A stretch of 48,274 nucleotides of DNA from Thaumarchaeota archaeon casp-thauma3 (GCA_001510275.1 LFEY01000029.1:1-48274); one strand, 5' to 3'. Shown: positions 32,945-42,296, counted from the first letter of the stretch. A program made the numbers and translations. The notes: a model not told the origin generated them from the sequence alone.

Positions 32945-34183
32945 TTATAATTTTGTAAGTCTTTTTAAAAATGAATCCTTTACTGTTTTATCTAATACTC
33001 CTTGTACTTTATATCTATAAAAAATTGCAGTTTGATTATCAGGTTCAAGTTCTATTGCTTTGTTGTACCATTTTAGAGATTCTTCATATTTTTTTAATGA
33101 GAAAAGTAATTTTCCTTTATAGCTTATTGCATATACATAATTCGGACTAATTTTTAATGCTTTTTCACAGTATTCGAGTGCCTCATTATATTTTTTTGAA
33201 TGTTCTAGAAACCACACCATACTACATATGGCAATAACATTTCTCGGTTCAACCTCTAATGCATATTCACAATAGAATCTTGCCTCTCCAAACTTTTTCA
33301 ATGAAGATAATGATATACCTTTACTGTAAAGAGCTCTAACATTATTTGAGTCATATTCTAAAATTTTATCATAGCACTCTATGGCTTTTTTATGTACGCC
33401 TGTTTTGTCTAATACCATTCCTTTATTGAAGTGAGCATCAGTACATTTTGGGTCAATTTCCAGAGCCTTATCATAAAATACAAAAATATCTTTGTTTGAA
33501 AATCCTGCAAAATCAAGTGTCCATCCTTTGGCTACCAGTGCCTTGGTATTTTTGTTATCTATCTCTAAAGCCTTAGTATAAAATTTTATGGCTACTTCAT
33601 GATTTCCTTCCTTTGTAAGTTTTTGTCCTTTTTCATATAGTGTATCAGATTGCTTAGAATCCTCATCAACGGCTTTTTTTAAGAATGATACCGCCTCAGA
33701 GCTCTTGTCTAATCTTCCAAGAATCAAACTTTTATTGTAAAGAGCAGAAGAATTTTTTGGATTATTCAACAAAACTTGATCAGTTAGTTTTAGAGCTTCT
33801 TCATTACGGCCTAATTTACTAAGACACAGACCCATTGATGTTAACGAATCAGAATATTGTGAATCAATTTCAAGAGTTTTTTTGAAATAAGATATTGCTT
33901 CTTCATATTTTTCCATATTCTCAAGTGAAATACCTTTGTTGTACAAAGCATCTAGATTTTTTGGATCTATTGATAGGACATGATCAAAACAAATTATGGC
34001 ATTTTGAAAATCATACATTTTATGCAATGTTGTGCCTTTATGAAGTTGTGCTACAATATTTTCAGGTTCTAGAGAAATAGCTTTGTTAAATTTTGAGATA
34101 GCTTTTTTAAATTGATTGTAATAAACTGCTGTTAAACCTTGGTTCAAAAAATACCATGCATTTTTTGAATTTTTTAATATCAT
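32945..34183 (-). CDS. Tetratricopeptide-repeat protein
   Basis: The 412-residue protein is built almost entirely of about eleven 34-residue TPR units with the usual W/L-G-Y-A-F-A-P pattern, for example ALYNKGISLENMEKYEEAIS. There is no signal peptide, membrane segment or catalytic domain, so it is a cytoplasmic scaffold for protein-protein contacts. It is divergent from the ureohydrolase gene across a 167-nt intergenic region. Partner proteins cannot be inferred. Confidence 0.88.
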   Translation of the reverse strand: MILKNSKNAWYFLNQGLTAVYYNQFKKAISKFNKAISLEPENIVAQLHKGTTLHKMYDFQNAIICFDHVLSIDPKNLDALYNKGISLENMEKYEEAISYFKKTLEIDSQYSDSLTSMGLCLSKLGRNEEALKLTDQVLLNNPKNSSALYNKSLILGRLDKSSEAVSFLKKAVDEDSKQSDTLYEKGQKLTKEGNHEVAIKFYTKALEIDNKNTKALVAKGWTLDFAGFSNKDIFVFYDKALEIDPKCTDAHFNKGMVLDKTGVHKKAIECYDKILEYDSNNVRALYSKGISLSSLKKFGEARFYCEYALEVEPRNVIAICSMVWFLEHSKKYNEALEYCEKALKISPNYVYAISYKGKLLFSLKKYEESLKWYNKAIELEPDNQTAIFYRYKVQGVLDKTVKDSFLKRLTKL

Positions 34184-34295
34184 ATAGATATTTTAATTCA
34201 AATATTATTTTTATAGTTTAGTTAAATCGTATATTACACATAATTTGATTTTTTTTAATTACTTGATGATTATTGGTCACAGATAAAACAAAAAT

Positions 34296-34313
34296 ACGTA
34301 CTTTACTTGAAAT
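34296..34313 (+). promoter_or_regulatory. 18-bp upstream element shared with the symporter promoter (copy 2)
   Basis: ACGTACTTTACTTGAAAT on the plus strand lies just before a TATA-like TTTAATTAT (34315-34323) and 38-55 nt before the ureohydrolase ATG. It is identical to the minus-strand copy at 31620-31637. Confidence 0.7.
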
Positions 34314-34350
34314 CTTTAATTATCAAAGTCTCGAATAAAATTCGATTAAA

Positions 34351-35466
34351 ATGGGCATGGAATTTTATGGTGATGATTTTCAAGGTGCAGATGTTGCACC
34401 ATTTGTAGGAATTAATACATTTTTGCACCTTCCTTGGGTAAGAACACATAAAGAATTGCTTGAAGCAAAACCTGACGTTGCAATTATTGGAGAGCCTTTT
34501 GATTTTGGTACCACTATTCGCCCTGGAGCAAGATATGGACCAAGAGCAATCAGAGCAGCTTCTACAATACCATCACCTCCCTTTGAGCGATTCAATATTG
34601 AAACGGGTGCAGACCCATTTGGAACTTTCCGAACAGTAGATTATGGTGACGTTATAGTTTCACCAGGTGATGTAATAGAATCACACAAGAGAATGACCAT
34701 TAAAGTCAAGGAAGTACTAGAGGCAGATGGCATTCCTGTAATGCTTGGAGGAGATCACTCAATTACTTATGCAAATGTTAGAGCTTTTCAGAAAAAATGG
34801 AAAAACATTGGTATGATTCATTTTGATACGCATGCTGATTGTGCACCACAAGGATTAACAGGTTTCAAGTATGATCATGGTGCACACATTAGAAGAATAA
34901 TGGAGATGGGTTGCATGAAAGGAAAAAACTATTCTCTTGTAGGTCCAAGAGGGTATTGGCCAGGACGAGATTTGTACAAATGGATGGCTGATCAAGATTT
35001 CCAATGGTTTACAATGCTTGATGTTGAAGAATTAGGAATTGATTACATTGCAAAGGAAATAGCTGACAGAGCAAATGACGGAACAGATGCTGTATATCTC
35101 AGTTGGGACATTGATTCTTTTGATCCTGCTTATGCACCAGGTACTGGAGAACCTGAACCAAACGGACTTACATCAAGAGAAGGAATTAGAATGATACGTC
35201 AATTATCAAAATCATTTGATCCTGATAGATTTGCAATGGATTTGGTAGAAATTGCTCCAGCATATGATGTCAGTGATTCAAGTTCTTACAATGGTGGTAT
35301 TACATCAGGGTTGGGACAAAGATTAGTTATAGAACTATTAGCTGGATTGTCATTAACAAAAAGAGGTTTGGATGGAGGAGATCCTGTGAGACCTAAAAAT
35401 TATCGGGGTACTGGAAATACATATAATTTTGGAAATCCACGTGCTGAAATCCCAAAGAGAGATTAA
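34351..35466 (+). CDS. Ureohydrolase (arginase/agmatinase superfamily; candidate guanidine hydrolase)
   Basis: The 371-residue protein has every dinuclear-metal ligand of the superfamily: His136 (GGDHS), Asp159, His161 and Asp163 (FDTHADCA), and Asp253 and Asp255 (SWDIDSFDP). Such enzymes release urea from a guanidino compound. It is longer than a typical agmatinase of about 300 residues, with a 45-residue N-terminal lead and a C-terminal extension. The next gene is a nickel transporter and then urease follows. Known Ni-dependent guanidine hydrolases also belong to this superfamily and are of similar length. Agmatinase remains a real alternative. Confidence 0.85.
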   Translation: MGMEFYGDDFQGADVAPFVGINTFLHLPWVRTHKELLEAKPDVAIIGEPFDFGTTIRPGARYGPRAIRAASTIPSPPFERFNIETGADPFGTFRTVDYGDVIVSPGDVIESHKRMTIKVKEVLEADGIPVMLGGDHSITYANVRAFQKKWKNIGMIHFDTHADCAPQGLTGFKYDHGAHIRRIMEMGCMKGKNYSLVGPRGYWPGRDLYKWMADQDFQWFTMLDVEELGIDYIAKEIADRANDGTDAVYLSWDIDSFDPAYAPGTGEPEPNGLTSREGIRMIRQLSKSFDPDRFAMDLVEIAPAYDVSDSSSYNGGITSGLGQRLVIELLAGLSLTKRGLDGGDPVRPKNYRGTGNTYNFGNPRAEIPKRD

Positions 35467-35547
35467 TGAAAATTGAGGTATGAGTACCCATATCCACAGT
35501 AACCAATATTTTCTTCATGAACAAACAACATAGGAACAGTGAGATGA

Positions 35548-36303
35548 TTGATTGAAACATTAATGGGAATGTTGCAAGCCAACAATCCTTTTTTAATAAT
35601 AATTGCAGGTCTAATGATTGGATTAGTACATGCTTTTGAGCCTGATCATCTCAGTGCAGTCTCTACCCAGATATTAAAAAATAACAATAATACAAGTGAT
35701 TCAAAAAAACTAGAATTAAGGAGTTTAACTATCAGTTCTTCTTTAAGAGGAGTGTTTTGGGGAATGGGACATACATCCAGTATAATTCTAATTGGATTAT
35801 TGATTGCAGGTTTATCATTAAACATACCTAATGATTTCTTTCTTAGTGCAGAAATGGTTGTAGGTTTCATGTTAATTGTTTTAGGGATTTTAACATTTAC
35901 AAACAAAAGTATCTTCAAACAAAAACATATTCATCCTCACAAACATTCAAACGGAATTGCTCACACTCATTCACACAATCATGGTGCAGAACATAAACAT
36001 AGTCATAAATCATATCTAATAGGATGTATTCACGGTATTGCAGGTACTGGTAGTCTTGTAGCATTAATTGCTTCTACTATGAATGGTTTTGATATGATGA
36101 TTTATTTTTTAATTTTATTTGGGATAGGCAGTATAATTGGTATGACTGTTGCTAGTGGAATTATAGGATTACCATTTATTTTATTATCAAAAATAAGTTC
36201 AGCTACTAAATATCTAAGATATACAATTGCTGGAATAACTTTCGTTATAGGTATCAATATTGTATTTACAATCGGGTTAGATAGTAAATTATTTTTAAAC
36301 TAA
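35548..36303 (+). CDS. NicO/UreH-type nickel transporter
   Basis: The 251-residue membrane protein has about six helices, the HAFEPDHLSAVST motif in the first helix, a second GMGHTSSIILIG motif, and a His-rich cytoplasmic loop (HPHKHSN, HTHSHNH, HKHSHK). These are hallmarks of UreH/RcnA-like nickel or cobalt carriers. Standing between a metallo-ureohydrolase and urease, it most likely imports Ni2+ for one or both. The start is uncertain: TTG 35548 has a GTGA Shine-Dalgarno-like box 4 nt upstream, and ATG 35563 is an alternative. Confidence 0.82.
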   Translation: MIETLMGMLQANNPFLIIIAGLMIGLVHAFEPDHLSAVSTQILKNNNNTSDSKKLELRSLTISSSLRGVFWGMGHTSSIILIGLLIAGLSLNIPNDFFLSAEMVVGFMLIVLGILTFTNKSIFKQKHIHPHKHSNGIAHTHSHNHGAEHKHSHKSYLIGCIHGIAGTGSLVALIASTMNGFDMMIYFLILFGIGSIIGMTVASGIIGLPFILLSKISSATKYLRYTIAGITFVIGINIVFTIGLDSKLFLN

Positions 36304-36313
36304 ACATGCAAAG

Positions 36314-38026
36314 TTAAAACAAATTGTAAAGTCTTGCCAATGAAACTTTCTCTGCAGGATCTGTAGTTGCAAGTTTTCCATCAACTTTTACTTCATATGT
36401 TTCAGGATTAACCTCAATGTTTGGTGTAAGATCATTATACAACATGTCTTTTTTTCCAATAGAACGACAATTTTTCACAGGAACTAATTTCTTTTTTGAA
36501 TTGATTTCAGATTCTAGGCCTTTATCCAGTGCTAATTGCGATGTGAAGGTTACAGAAGTAGAATATTTTGTTTGACCAATGGCTCCAAACATAGGACGAT
36601 ACATTACTGGTTCAGTAGTAGGAATTGAGGCATTTGGATCCCCCATAAGCGAATACGCAATAAAACCACCTTTAATGATCATCTTTGGTTTGACCCCAAA
36701 GAATTGAGGAGACCAAATTACAATATCAGCTAATCTTCCAGGCTGTAATGACCCAACATAATCAGAAATGCCATGAGTTATGGCAGGATTTATTGTGATT
36801 TTAGCAAGATACCGCTTTACTCTAAAATTATCATTTTGGGCATTATCTTCTGGAAGATTACCAGTCATCTTTTTCATTTTATCAGCAGTCTGCCAGTTTC
36901 TAGTTGTAACTTCTCCTACTCTCCCCATAGCTTGACTATCAGAAGACATCATACTCAATACTCCAATATCATGTAATACATCCTCTGCTGCAATAGTTTC
37001 TCCTCGAATTCTAGACATTGCAAAGGACAAATCTTCAGGTACTGATGAGTTTAGGTGATGACAAACCATCATCATGTCAAGATGTTCTGCTAGTGTGTTT
37101 ATTGTAAAAGGTCTTGTAGGATTTGTAGATGAAGGAAGTATGTTTTCTTCACCTGCAATTTTTATAATATCAGGAGCATGACCACCTCCAGCTCCCTCAG
37201 TATGATAAGTATGGATTGTTCTTCCAGCAATTGCTTCAATTGTATCATCAACAAATCCACATTCATTTAGGGTATCGGTATGGATTGCAACTTGAGTATC
37301 AGTTTTATCTGCAACATTCAAAGCAGAATTAATTGTAGCAGGAGTGGTACCCCAATCTTCATGCAATTTTAGCCCACAAGCTCCTGCTTCGATTTGTTCA
37401 AGTAATGCAGTTTCACGAGAGTCATTTCCTTTTGCAAGAAAACCAAAGTTTAACGGTAATTCATCAACTGATTCAATCATTCTATGAATATTCCATTTAC
37501 CAGGAGTGCATGTTGTTGCATTGGTTCCATCAGCAGGGCCGGTTCCTCCACCAATCATTGTAGTTGTACCATTACAAATTGCATGTTCTATTTGTTGAGG
37601 AGAAATAAAATGAACATGAGAATCAATTGTTCCAGGAGTGCAAAGGGTATTCTCACCGGCAATTATCTCAGTGTTTGAAGAAATTATTATATCAACATCA
37701 TCCATGATGTCAGGGTTACCAGCGTTTCCTACACCAACGATTTTTCCATCTTTTATTCCAATATCAGCTTTAATAATTCCTAAAACAGGATCCAGCACTA
37801 TAGCATTAGTAATTACAAGATCTACTGATTTTTCTCTAGGCACTCCACTTGCTTGCGCTAATCCATCTCGGACACTTTTTCCTCCACCAAATACAGCCTC
37901 ATCACCATATTTGATCAAGTCTTTTTCAATTTCAATAATCAAATCAGTATCAGCAAGGCGAATACGGTCACCTACAGTAGGACCAAACAAATCGGCATAT
38001 GTTTTTCTTGGAATATTCAGAGGCAT
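36314..38026 (-). CDS. ureC: Urease alpha subunit (catalytic)
   Basis: The 570-residue protein has full UreC length and active-site residues: the HVHF metal motif, the carbamylated Lys220 in [37 protein letters not shown], the flap MVCHHLN, and the metal Asp in [13 protein letters not shown]. It hydrolyses urea to ammonia and carbamate, giving ammonia for oxidation and assimilation and CO2 for fixation. It shares one base with the ureB stop region and is the last gene of ureABC. Confidence 0.98.
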   Translation of the reverse strand: MPLNIPRKTYADLFGPTVGDRIRLADTDLIIEIEKDLIKYGDEAVFGGGKSVRDGLAQASGVPREKSVDLVITNAIVLDPVLGIIKADIGIKDGKIVGVGNAGNPDIMDDVDIIISSNTEIIAGENTLCTPGTIDSHVHFISPQQIEHAICNGTTTMIGGGTGPADGTNATTCTPGKWNIHRMIESVDELPLNFGFLAKGNDSRETALLEQIEAGACGLKLHEDWGTTPATINSALNVADKTDTQVAIHTDTLNECGFVDDTIEAIAGRTIHTYHTEGAGGGHAPDIIKIAGEENILPSSTNPTRPFTINTLAEHLDMMMVCHHLNSSVPEDLSFAMSRIRGETIAAEDVLHDIGVLSMMSSDSQAMGRVGEVTTRNWQTADKMKKMTGNLPEDNAQNDNFRVKRYLAKITINPAITHGISDYVGSLQPGRLADIVIWSPQFFGVKPKMIIKGGFIAYSLMGDPNASIPTTEPVMYRPMFGAIGQTKYSTSVTFTSQLALDKGLESEINSKKKLVPVKNCRSIGKKDMLYNDLTPNIEVNPETYEVKVDGKLATTDPAEKVSLARLYNLF

Positions 38027-38400
38027 TATGTTATCCCCTTGAACCCTTTTTCGATTGCTTTTTTGAATGCCTCTTCTTGTTTTTCTGCTAGACTTCCATT
38101 TACTAGACCATTAAATCCATAAACAATTTTTTTCCCACCAAATTCTGTTAGTTCAATTTCTTTTGTTTCTCCTGGTTCAAATCTTACTGATGTTCCAGCA
38201 GGAATATTGAGATGATACCCATAAGATTTTTTTCTTGGAAATTCAAGTGCCTTGTTTACTTCAAAAAAGTGTGTATGTGATCCTACTTGTATTGGCCTAT
38301 CACCAGTATTTCTAACACTAACAGATGTGATAGACTTACCAACATTAGCAGTAATTGATTTGTCAGATAGAAAGTATTCTCCAGGAATCATATGTATCAC
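38026..38400 (-). CDS. ureB: Urease beta subunit
   Basis: The 124-residue protein matches UreB, a structural subunit of the trimer: [18 protein letters not shown] at the N-terminus, then [19 protein letters not shown] and [16 protein letters not shown]. It is slightly longer than usual owing to its C-terminal [12 protein letters not shown] extension. It overlaps ureA by 4 nt and touches ureC by one base, so the three subunits are translationally coupled. Confidence 0.97.
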   Translation of the reverse strand: MIHMIPGEYFLSDKSITANVGKSITSVSVRNTGDRPIQVGSHTHFFEVNKALEFPRKKSYGYHLNIPAGTSVRFEPGETKEIELTEFGGKKIVYGFNGLVNGSLAEKQEEAFKKAIEKGFKGIT

Positions 38401-38699
38401 ACAATAGGGTCGTGAACTGTCACCAGTTTAGTTCCATCTTCAAAAGTTGCTTCCACCTGAATGGAGTGAATTAGATCTGCAACTCCAGGCAAAACATCAT
38501 TTTTTGACAAAACTTTTCTTCCAGAGCTCATAAGTTCTGGAACATTTCTTCCATCTCTTGCACCTTCTAAGATATGATCAGCAATAATAGATATAGCTTC
38601 AGGATGGTTGAGTTTTAGTCCACGATTTTTTCGTCTACGAGCAAGTTCTGCAGTAACAAAAACATTCAGTTTTTCTAATTCTTTAGGAGTAAGCATCAT
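38397..38699 (-). CDS. ureA: Urease gamma subunit
   Basis: The 100-residue protein begins [20 protein letters not shown] and contains [25 protein letters not shown] and the [18 protein letters not shown] end typical of UreA. An ATG at 38699 (or 38696) gives the usual 100-residue length. The longer frame to 38741 is rejected because a TATA box (GATTAAATAC, about 38721-38730) sits 26 nt upstream of the ATG and inside that extension. Confidence 0.96.
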   Translation of the reverse strand: MMLTPKELEKLNVFVTAELARRRKNRGLKLNHPEAISIIADHILEGARDGRNVPELMSSGRKVLSKNDVLPGVADLIHSIQVEATFEDGTKLVTVHDPIV

Positions 38700-38753
38700 T
38701 GAATTGAATAACGTATTAGAGTATTTAATCATTAAAAGCATTAAAAGAATCTA

Positions 38754-38770
38754 ACAAAGTATAACTTTGT
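38754..38770. promoter_or_regulatory. Palindrome in the divergent ureA-ureE promoter
   Basis: ACAAAGT-ATA-ACTTTGT is a perfect 7-bp inverted repeat with a 3-nt centre. The central AGTATAACT coincides with the expected TATA position 27 nt before the ureE GTG, and the site also lies about 30 nt upstream of the ureA TATA box. A dimer bound here could control both halves of the urease cluster. Confidence 0.55.
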
Positions 38771-38788
38771 CAAAAAATAAAGTTACTT

Positions 38789-39271
38789 GTGTTAGAAGTT
38801 AATTCACCAATAGGAAATATTTTTCTTGATGAAGGATTTGATGATCTAAAAAGTAAAAATGTTGAAAGACTTGTGATTTCACGGATGGAACTAGAAAAAA
38901 GAATTTTGAGAAGAAAGACAGATCGTGGAACAGATATTGGCTTGAAGTTAGACCCAGGGATAAGACTTCGTCATGGAGATGTTATCAAAAATGGAGATAC
39001 AAAAATTGTTGTAGAACAGTTACCAGAAAAAGTGATTTCTGTTAGACTGAAAACCAAAAACATGGATGTAATGATACTCTTAGGACATATTATTGGAAAC
39101 AGACATAGACCAATATCCATTCAAAAAGAAGAAATTTTGTTTCCAATTCAAGCAGATTCAGAAAAGGAGGTATTCACAAAATTATTTCAAAGCATTATCA
39201 ACTATATTGAAATGACAGTAGAAGAAAAAATATTTTCACCTCATTCAGGAGCTGATATACATGAACATTGA
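38789..39271 (+). CDS. ureE: Urease accessory protein UreE (nickel metallochaperone)
   Basis: The 160-residue protein has the UreE architecture: an N-terminal peptide-binding domain, and a C-terminal metal-binding domain with LLGHIIGNRHRPISI around residues 98-112 and a His-containing tail (HSGADIHEH). It delivers Ni2+ to the UreG/UreF/UreD complex. The start is GTG. Its 3′ end overlaps ureF by 11 nt. It heads the plus-strand accessory operon ureEFGD. Confidence 0.93.
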   Translation: MLEVNSPIGNIFLDEGFDDLKSKNVERLVISRMELEKRILRRKTDRGTDIGLKLDPGIRLRHGDVIKNGDTKIVVEQLPEKVISVRLKTKNMDVMILLGHIIGNRHRPISIQKEEILFPIQADSEKEVFTKLFQSIINYIEMTVEEKIFSPHSGADIHEH

Positions 39272-39962
39272 TGAAATAGAACAAGAGTTAGGGGTAATGC
39301 AGTTATCAGACTCGTTTTTTCCCACAGGTATTTTTGCTACGTCAAATGGATTGGAATTTTTATTCAAAGAAAAAAAGATTCAAGGAATGACAGACGTTGT
39401 AGAGATAATTAAAATTAATATTCTCCAACAAATAGGGCCATCAGATTGTGTTGCACTTGCAAATGCATTTGATAGTGCATGCAAAAATGATTTTGATAAA
39501 GTAATTGAGGCAGATAACATTGGTTTTGCCACAAAATCAATAAAAGAAATACGTAATGCATCAACAAGATCAGGTATTCAGTTAATCAAATGCGTATCAG
39601 AATTTGTAAAAGATGATAAAATTTTGAATCAATACAAAGAGGATGTGATAAAAAATAAAGTATATGGGGTATTTCCTGTGGCATTTGCAATTTGTTGTAA
39701 TGCATTAAAAATTAAAAAAGAAAAAAGTATGATGATGATGCTATATGGTTTTACTGTAGGTGTTGTAGGAGCAGCACTACGATTAGGATTAATTCAGCAT
39801 TTTGAAGGTCAAAAAATTATTCACAGTGTAAAACCAATTATCAGTCAAACTATCAAAGAGTATTCAAATAAATCACTTTTTGAAATGTGGCAATTTGCTC
39901 CTCAAGTAGACATCATTCAGATGTCACATGAGAAGATGGATTCTAAAATGTTTATTACATAA
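39261..39962 (+). CDS. ureF: Urease accessory protein UreF
   Basis: The 233-residue, mostly helical protein has the UreF N-terminal SDSFFPTGIFATSNGLE signature, a central STRSGIQLIKCVSEF helix and the late VGVVGAALRLGLIQHFEGQ block. UreF binds UreD and UreG and gates GTP-dependent nickel insertion into urease. It overlaps ureE by 11 nt, and ureG starts 17 nt downstream. Confidence 0.92.
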   Translation: MNIDEIEQELGVMQLSDSFFPTGIFATSNGLEFLFKEKKIQGMTDVVEIIKINILQQIGPSDCVALANAFDSACKNDFDKVIEADNIGFATKSIKEIRNASTRSGIQLIKCVSEFVKDDKILNQYKEDVIKNKVYGVFPVAFAICCNALKIKKEKSMMMMLYGFTVGVVGAALRLGLIQHFEGQKIIHSVKPIISQTIKEYSNKSLFEMWQFAPQVDIIQMSHEKMDSKMFIT

Positions 39963-39979
39963 AAATTGAATTTTTTATT

Positions 39980-40636
39980 ATGACTCATATTCCAAGAATT
40001 GGTATTGGTGGACCTGTTGGTTCAGGAAAAAGTATGCTTATTGAACGCTTAGTACCAATGTTGGCTGAAAAGGGATACAGTGTAAGTATAATCTCAAATG
40101 ATGTGATTTCAAAAGAAGATGCAGATAGAATTAGAGATAATTTGGCTACTAAAAGAGGGTTATTACCAGAAAATTTAGTCATAGGTCTTGCAACAGGTGG
40201 ATGCCCACATACCGCAATTAGAGAAGACCCTTCCATGAATCTTGCAGTTATAGAAGAAATAGAATCAAAACATACTGAACTTGATCTAATAATTATTGAA
40301 AGTGGAGGGGATAATATTACAACTACATTCAGTCCCATTCTTGCAGATTATTCTATGTACATAATTGATGTTGCAGGTGGAGACAAGTACCCAAGAAAAG
40401 GAGGGTTAGGAATTGAGAGTTGTGATCTTTTAGTAATTAACAAGATTGATCTTGCCATGATGGTTGGAGCAGATCTTGACATTATGAGAACAGATGCAAA
40501 AAAGATCAGAAATGAAAAACCATTTGAATTTATCAACTGCAAAACTGATGAAGGAGTAATGAAAATAGCTGAACACATCATTCGTGATGTTTTACTAGAT
40601 TCTGTACCAAAATCAGCGATTGCACAAAAGGTGTGA
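39980..40636 (+). CDS. ureG: Urease accessory GTPase UreG
   Basis: This 218-residue SIMIBI-class GTPase has the P-loop GIGGPVGSGKSMLIERL at residues 7-23, the VIGLATGGCPHTAIRED metal motif (Cys-Pro-His), ESGGDN, and the base-recognition NKIDLA. It powers nickel delivery to urease and dimerises through the CPH motif. Sequence and length are standard. Confidence 0.97.
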   Translation: MTHIPRIGIGGPVGSGKSMLIERLVPMLAEKGYSVSIISNDVISKEDADRIRDNLATKRGLLPENLVIGLATGGCPHTAIREDPSMNLAVIEEIESKHTELDLIIIESGGDNITTTFSPILADYSMYIIDVAGGDKYPRKGGLGIESCDLLVINKIDLAMMVGADLDIMRTDAKKIRNEKPFEFINCKTDEGVMKIAEHIIRDVLLDSVPKSAIAQKV

Positions 40637-40639
40637 TTA

Positions 40640-41566
40640 GTGAATAAACTAGGATATTATACGCCAGAAGATATACCAAAAGAAATTCTAACTTTTGAGA
40701 CAGAAGTAAAACAGTTAGGAGTTGGAAAAACAGGGAAGGTAGGCATTCTAGATATAGAACTACAAAAAGATAGTACAGGTAAAACAATAATTACAAAGCA
40801 ATTTTCTCAAGTTCCATTACAACTTCAACGAGCAATATATCCTGAAAATTCACTTCCAGAAATGGCATATCTTTACGTTATTTCACCATCGGGTGGAATT
40901 TTACAAGGAGACAGATACAGAACAGATGTAGTATTAAAAAATAAAGCCATTGCCCACATGACAACTCAAGGTGCTACTAACATTTATAGCATGAATTCAA
41001 ATTTTGCATCACAAATTTTGAACATTACAGTTGATGAAAATTGTTATCTTGAATACATTCCTGATCAAATAATCCCACACAAGAACTCTAGGTATTATCA
41101 AAAAGTGAATCTCAACATTCACAACAATTCTACTTTAATTTATTCAGAAATTTTAACTCCAGGAAGAGTTGCCATGGATGAATCTTTTGAGTATGATATT
41201 TGTTACCTAAGAACACATTGTAAGAATCAAGATAAGAAAATAAGATTTTTAGAAAATACAAAAATCGAACCAAAAAAACAAAAATTGAAAGATTTTGGCA
41301 TATTAGGAGAGTATAATGTAGTTGGAACAGTGTACATCTTGACTAGAAAAGATGATGTAAATGAACTGGAAAATATCATAAACAAAAGCATTGAAAATAC
41401 AGATGTAGTTTCTGTTGGAACATCAATTCTTCCAGACGAATCAGGAATAGTCATCAGAATTTTAGGAAATAAGACAGATATTGTTTTTGATATAATTTCT
41501 AAGATACTTGAAATCAGTAGAAAGAAAATTCTCAGAGCATCATTTACTAAAACAAGAAAAAATTAG
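40640..41566 (+). CDS. ureD: Urease accessory protein UreD/UreH
   Basis: The 308-residue protein has the UreD features LPEMAYLYVISPSGGILQGDRY, MTTQGATNIYSMN, CYLEYIPDQIIPHKNSRYYQ and EILTPGRVAMDE. It is the scaffold that docks on apo-urease together with UreF and UreG. It starts with GTG 3 nt after ureG and ends the accessory operon. A convergent unknown gene ends 5 nt downstream. Confidence 0.93.
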   Translation: MNKLGYYTPEDIPKEILTFETEVKQLGVGKTGKVGILDIELQKDSTGKTIITKQFSQVPLQLQRAIYPENSLPEMAYLYVISPSGGILQGDRYRTDVVLKNKAIAHMTTQGATNIYSMNSNFASQILNITVDENCYLEYIPDQIIPHKNSRYYQKVNLNIHNNSTLIYSEILTPGRVAMDESFEYDICYLRTHCKNQDKKIRFLENTKIEPKKQKLKDFGILGEYNVVGTVYILTRKDDVNELENIINKSIENTDVVSVGTSILPDESGIVIRILGNKTDIVFDIISKILEISRKKILRASFTKTRKN

Positions 41567-41571
41567 GATTA

Positions 41572-42183
41572 TTATTTTAATTGATCAAGAAGTGAGAGAC
41601 TCATCAAATTAGTCATTATCAATCCTTTTCTGTTAACATCACGTCGCGTTTGATCACAATATTTCTTTACACTTTGATGGCTCTTTTCACTTGCAACTTC
41701 AATTACTACAATATTTTCAGAGTATGGGAATGTAAATTTTGAAGGAATAGAACAAAAGGTATTCATATGTCCAAGTCCAGCCTTCTCAATTTTCTCTCTT
41801 TTTAGTAATAGATTTGCAATTTCTTGTAGGTCTTCATCATGTTCTCCATATTCTACATAATATACAGAAACAAAATTAGTGTCTCCTTGAACTTCTCTTT
41901 GGAAAAGATCATCTGTGATGTTAAATACAAAAGTGGTTTTCTCTTGATTATATTTAGAAAGATCTTTTGATATCTGTTCACTATCTTTGAATTTGGCTAG
42001 AAGATAATGATTAGTAGAATCAGAAAAGTATGGTTTACTTTCAATAGAGAATGTACCTGTAACAAAAAATAATTTTTCTATATTTTTTGAATTAATCCAA
42101 GATTCTTTAAGCTCAACAGACTCATGTGTGTGCAAATACGGAGCACAAACATAACCAGAGTAAGATAATTGTAGTTCGGACAC
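41572..42183 (-). CDS. Protein of unknown function beside the urease cluster
   Basis: This roughly 203-residue soluble protein (VSELQLSYSGYVCAPYLHTHES...) has a beta-rich N-terminal half and a helical C-terminus with a Lys/Arg-rich KYCDQTRRDVNRKG segment. It shows no known domain. The GTG at 42183 (or TTG 42186) lies 28 nt after a TATA-like CATAAATA. Just upstream is AACGTACTATAC, which differs by one base from the core of the symporter/ureohydrolase element, so it may belong to the same regulon. Confidence 0.6.
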   Translation of the reverse strand: MSELQLSYSGYVCAPYLHTHESVELKESWINSKNIEKLFFVTGTFSIESKPYFSDSTNHYLLAKFKDSEQISKDLSKYNQEKTTFVFNITDDLFQREVQGDTNFVSVYYVEYGEHDEDLQEIANLLLKREKIEKAGLGHMNTFCSIPSKFTFPYSENIVVIEVASEKSHQSVKKYCDQTRRDVNRKGLIMTNLMSLSLLDQLK

Positions 42184-42216
42184 CAAATCTTCAAAAACTT
42201 TTGTGAGTATTTATGC

Positions 42217-42228
42217 GTATAGTACGTT
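42217..42228 (-). promoter_or_regulatory. Possible third copy of the ACGTAC element
   Basis: On the minus strand, AACGTACTATAC sits next to the TATA box (about 42208-42215) of the unknown gene beside ureD. It matches AACGTACTTTAC of the symporter promoter at 11 of 12 positions and has the same orientation to transcription. The TTGAAAT half of the longer element is not conserved here. Confidence 0.4.
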
Positions 42229-42296
42229 AACGATCATGTTTGGATAAAATCTAGCTACGATAGTTTTTTAATAGTAGAGATCTTCGTTTTCCTTGT

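Noticed and set aside
38700-38741. Longer UreA N-terminus
   Set aside because: UreA is normally about 100 residues beginning MxLTP, and the TATA box for ureA lies within the extension.
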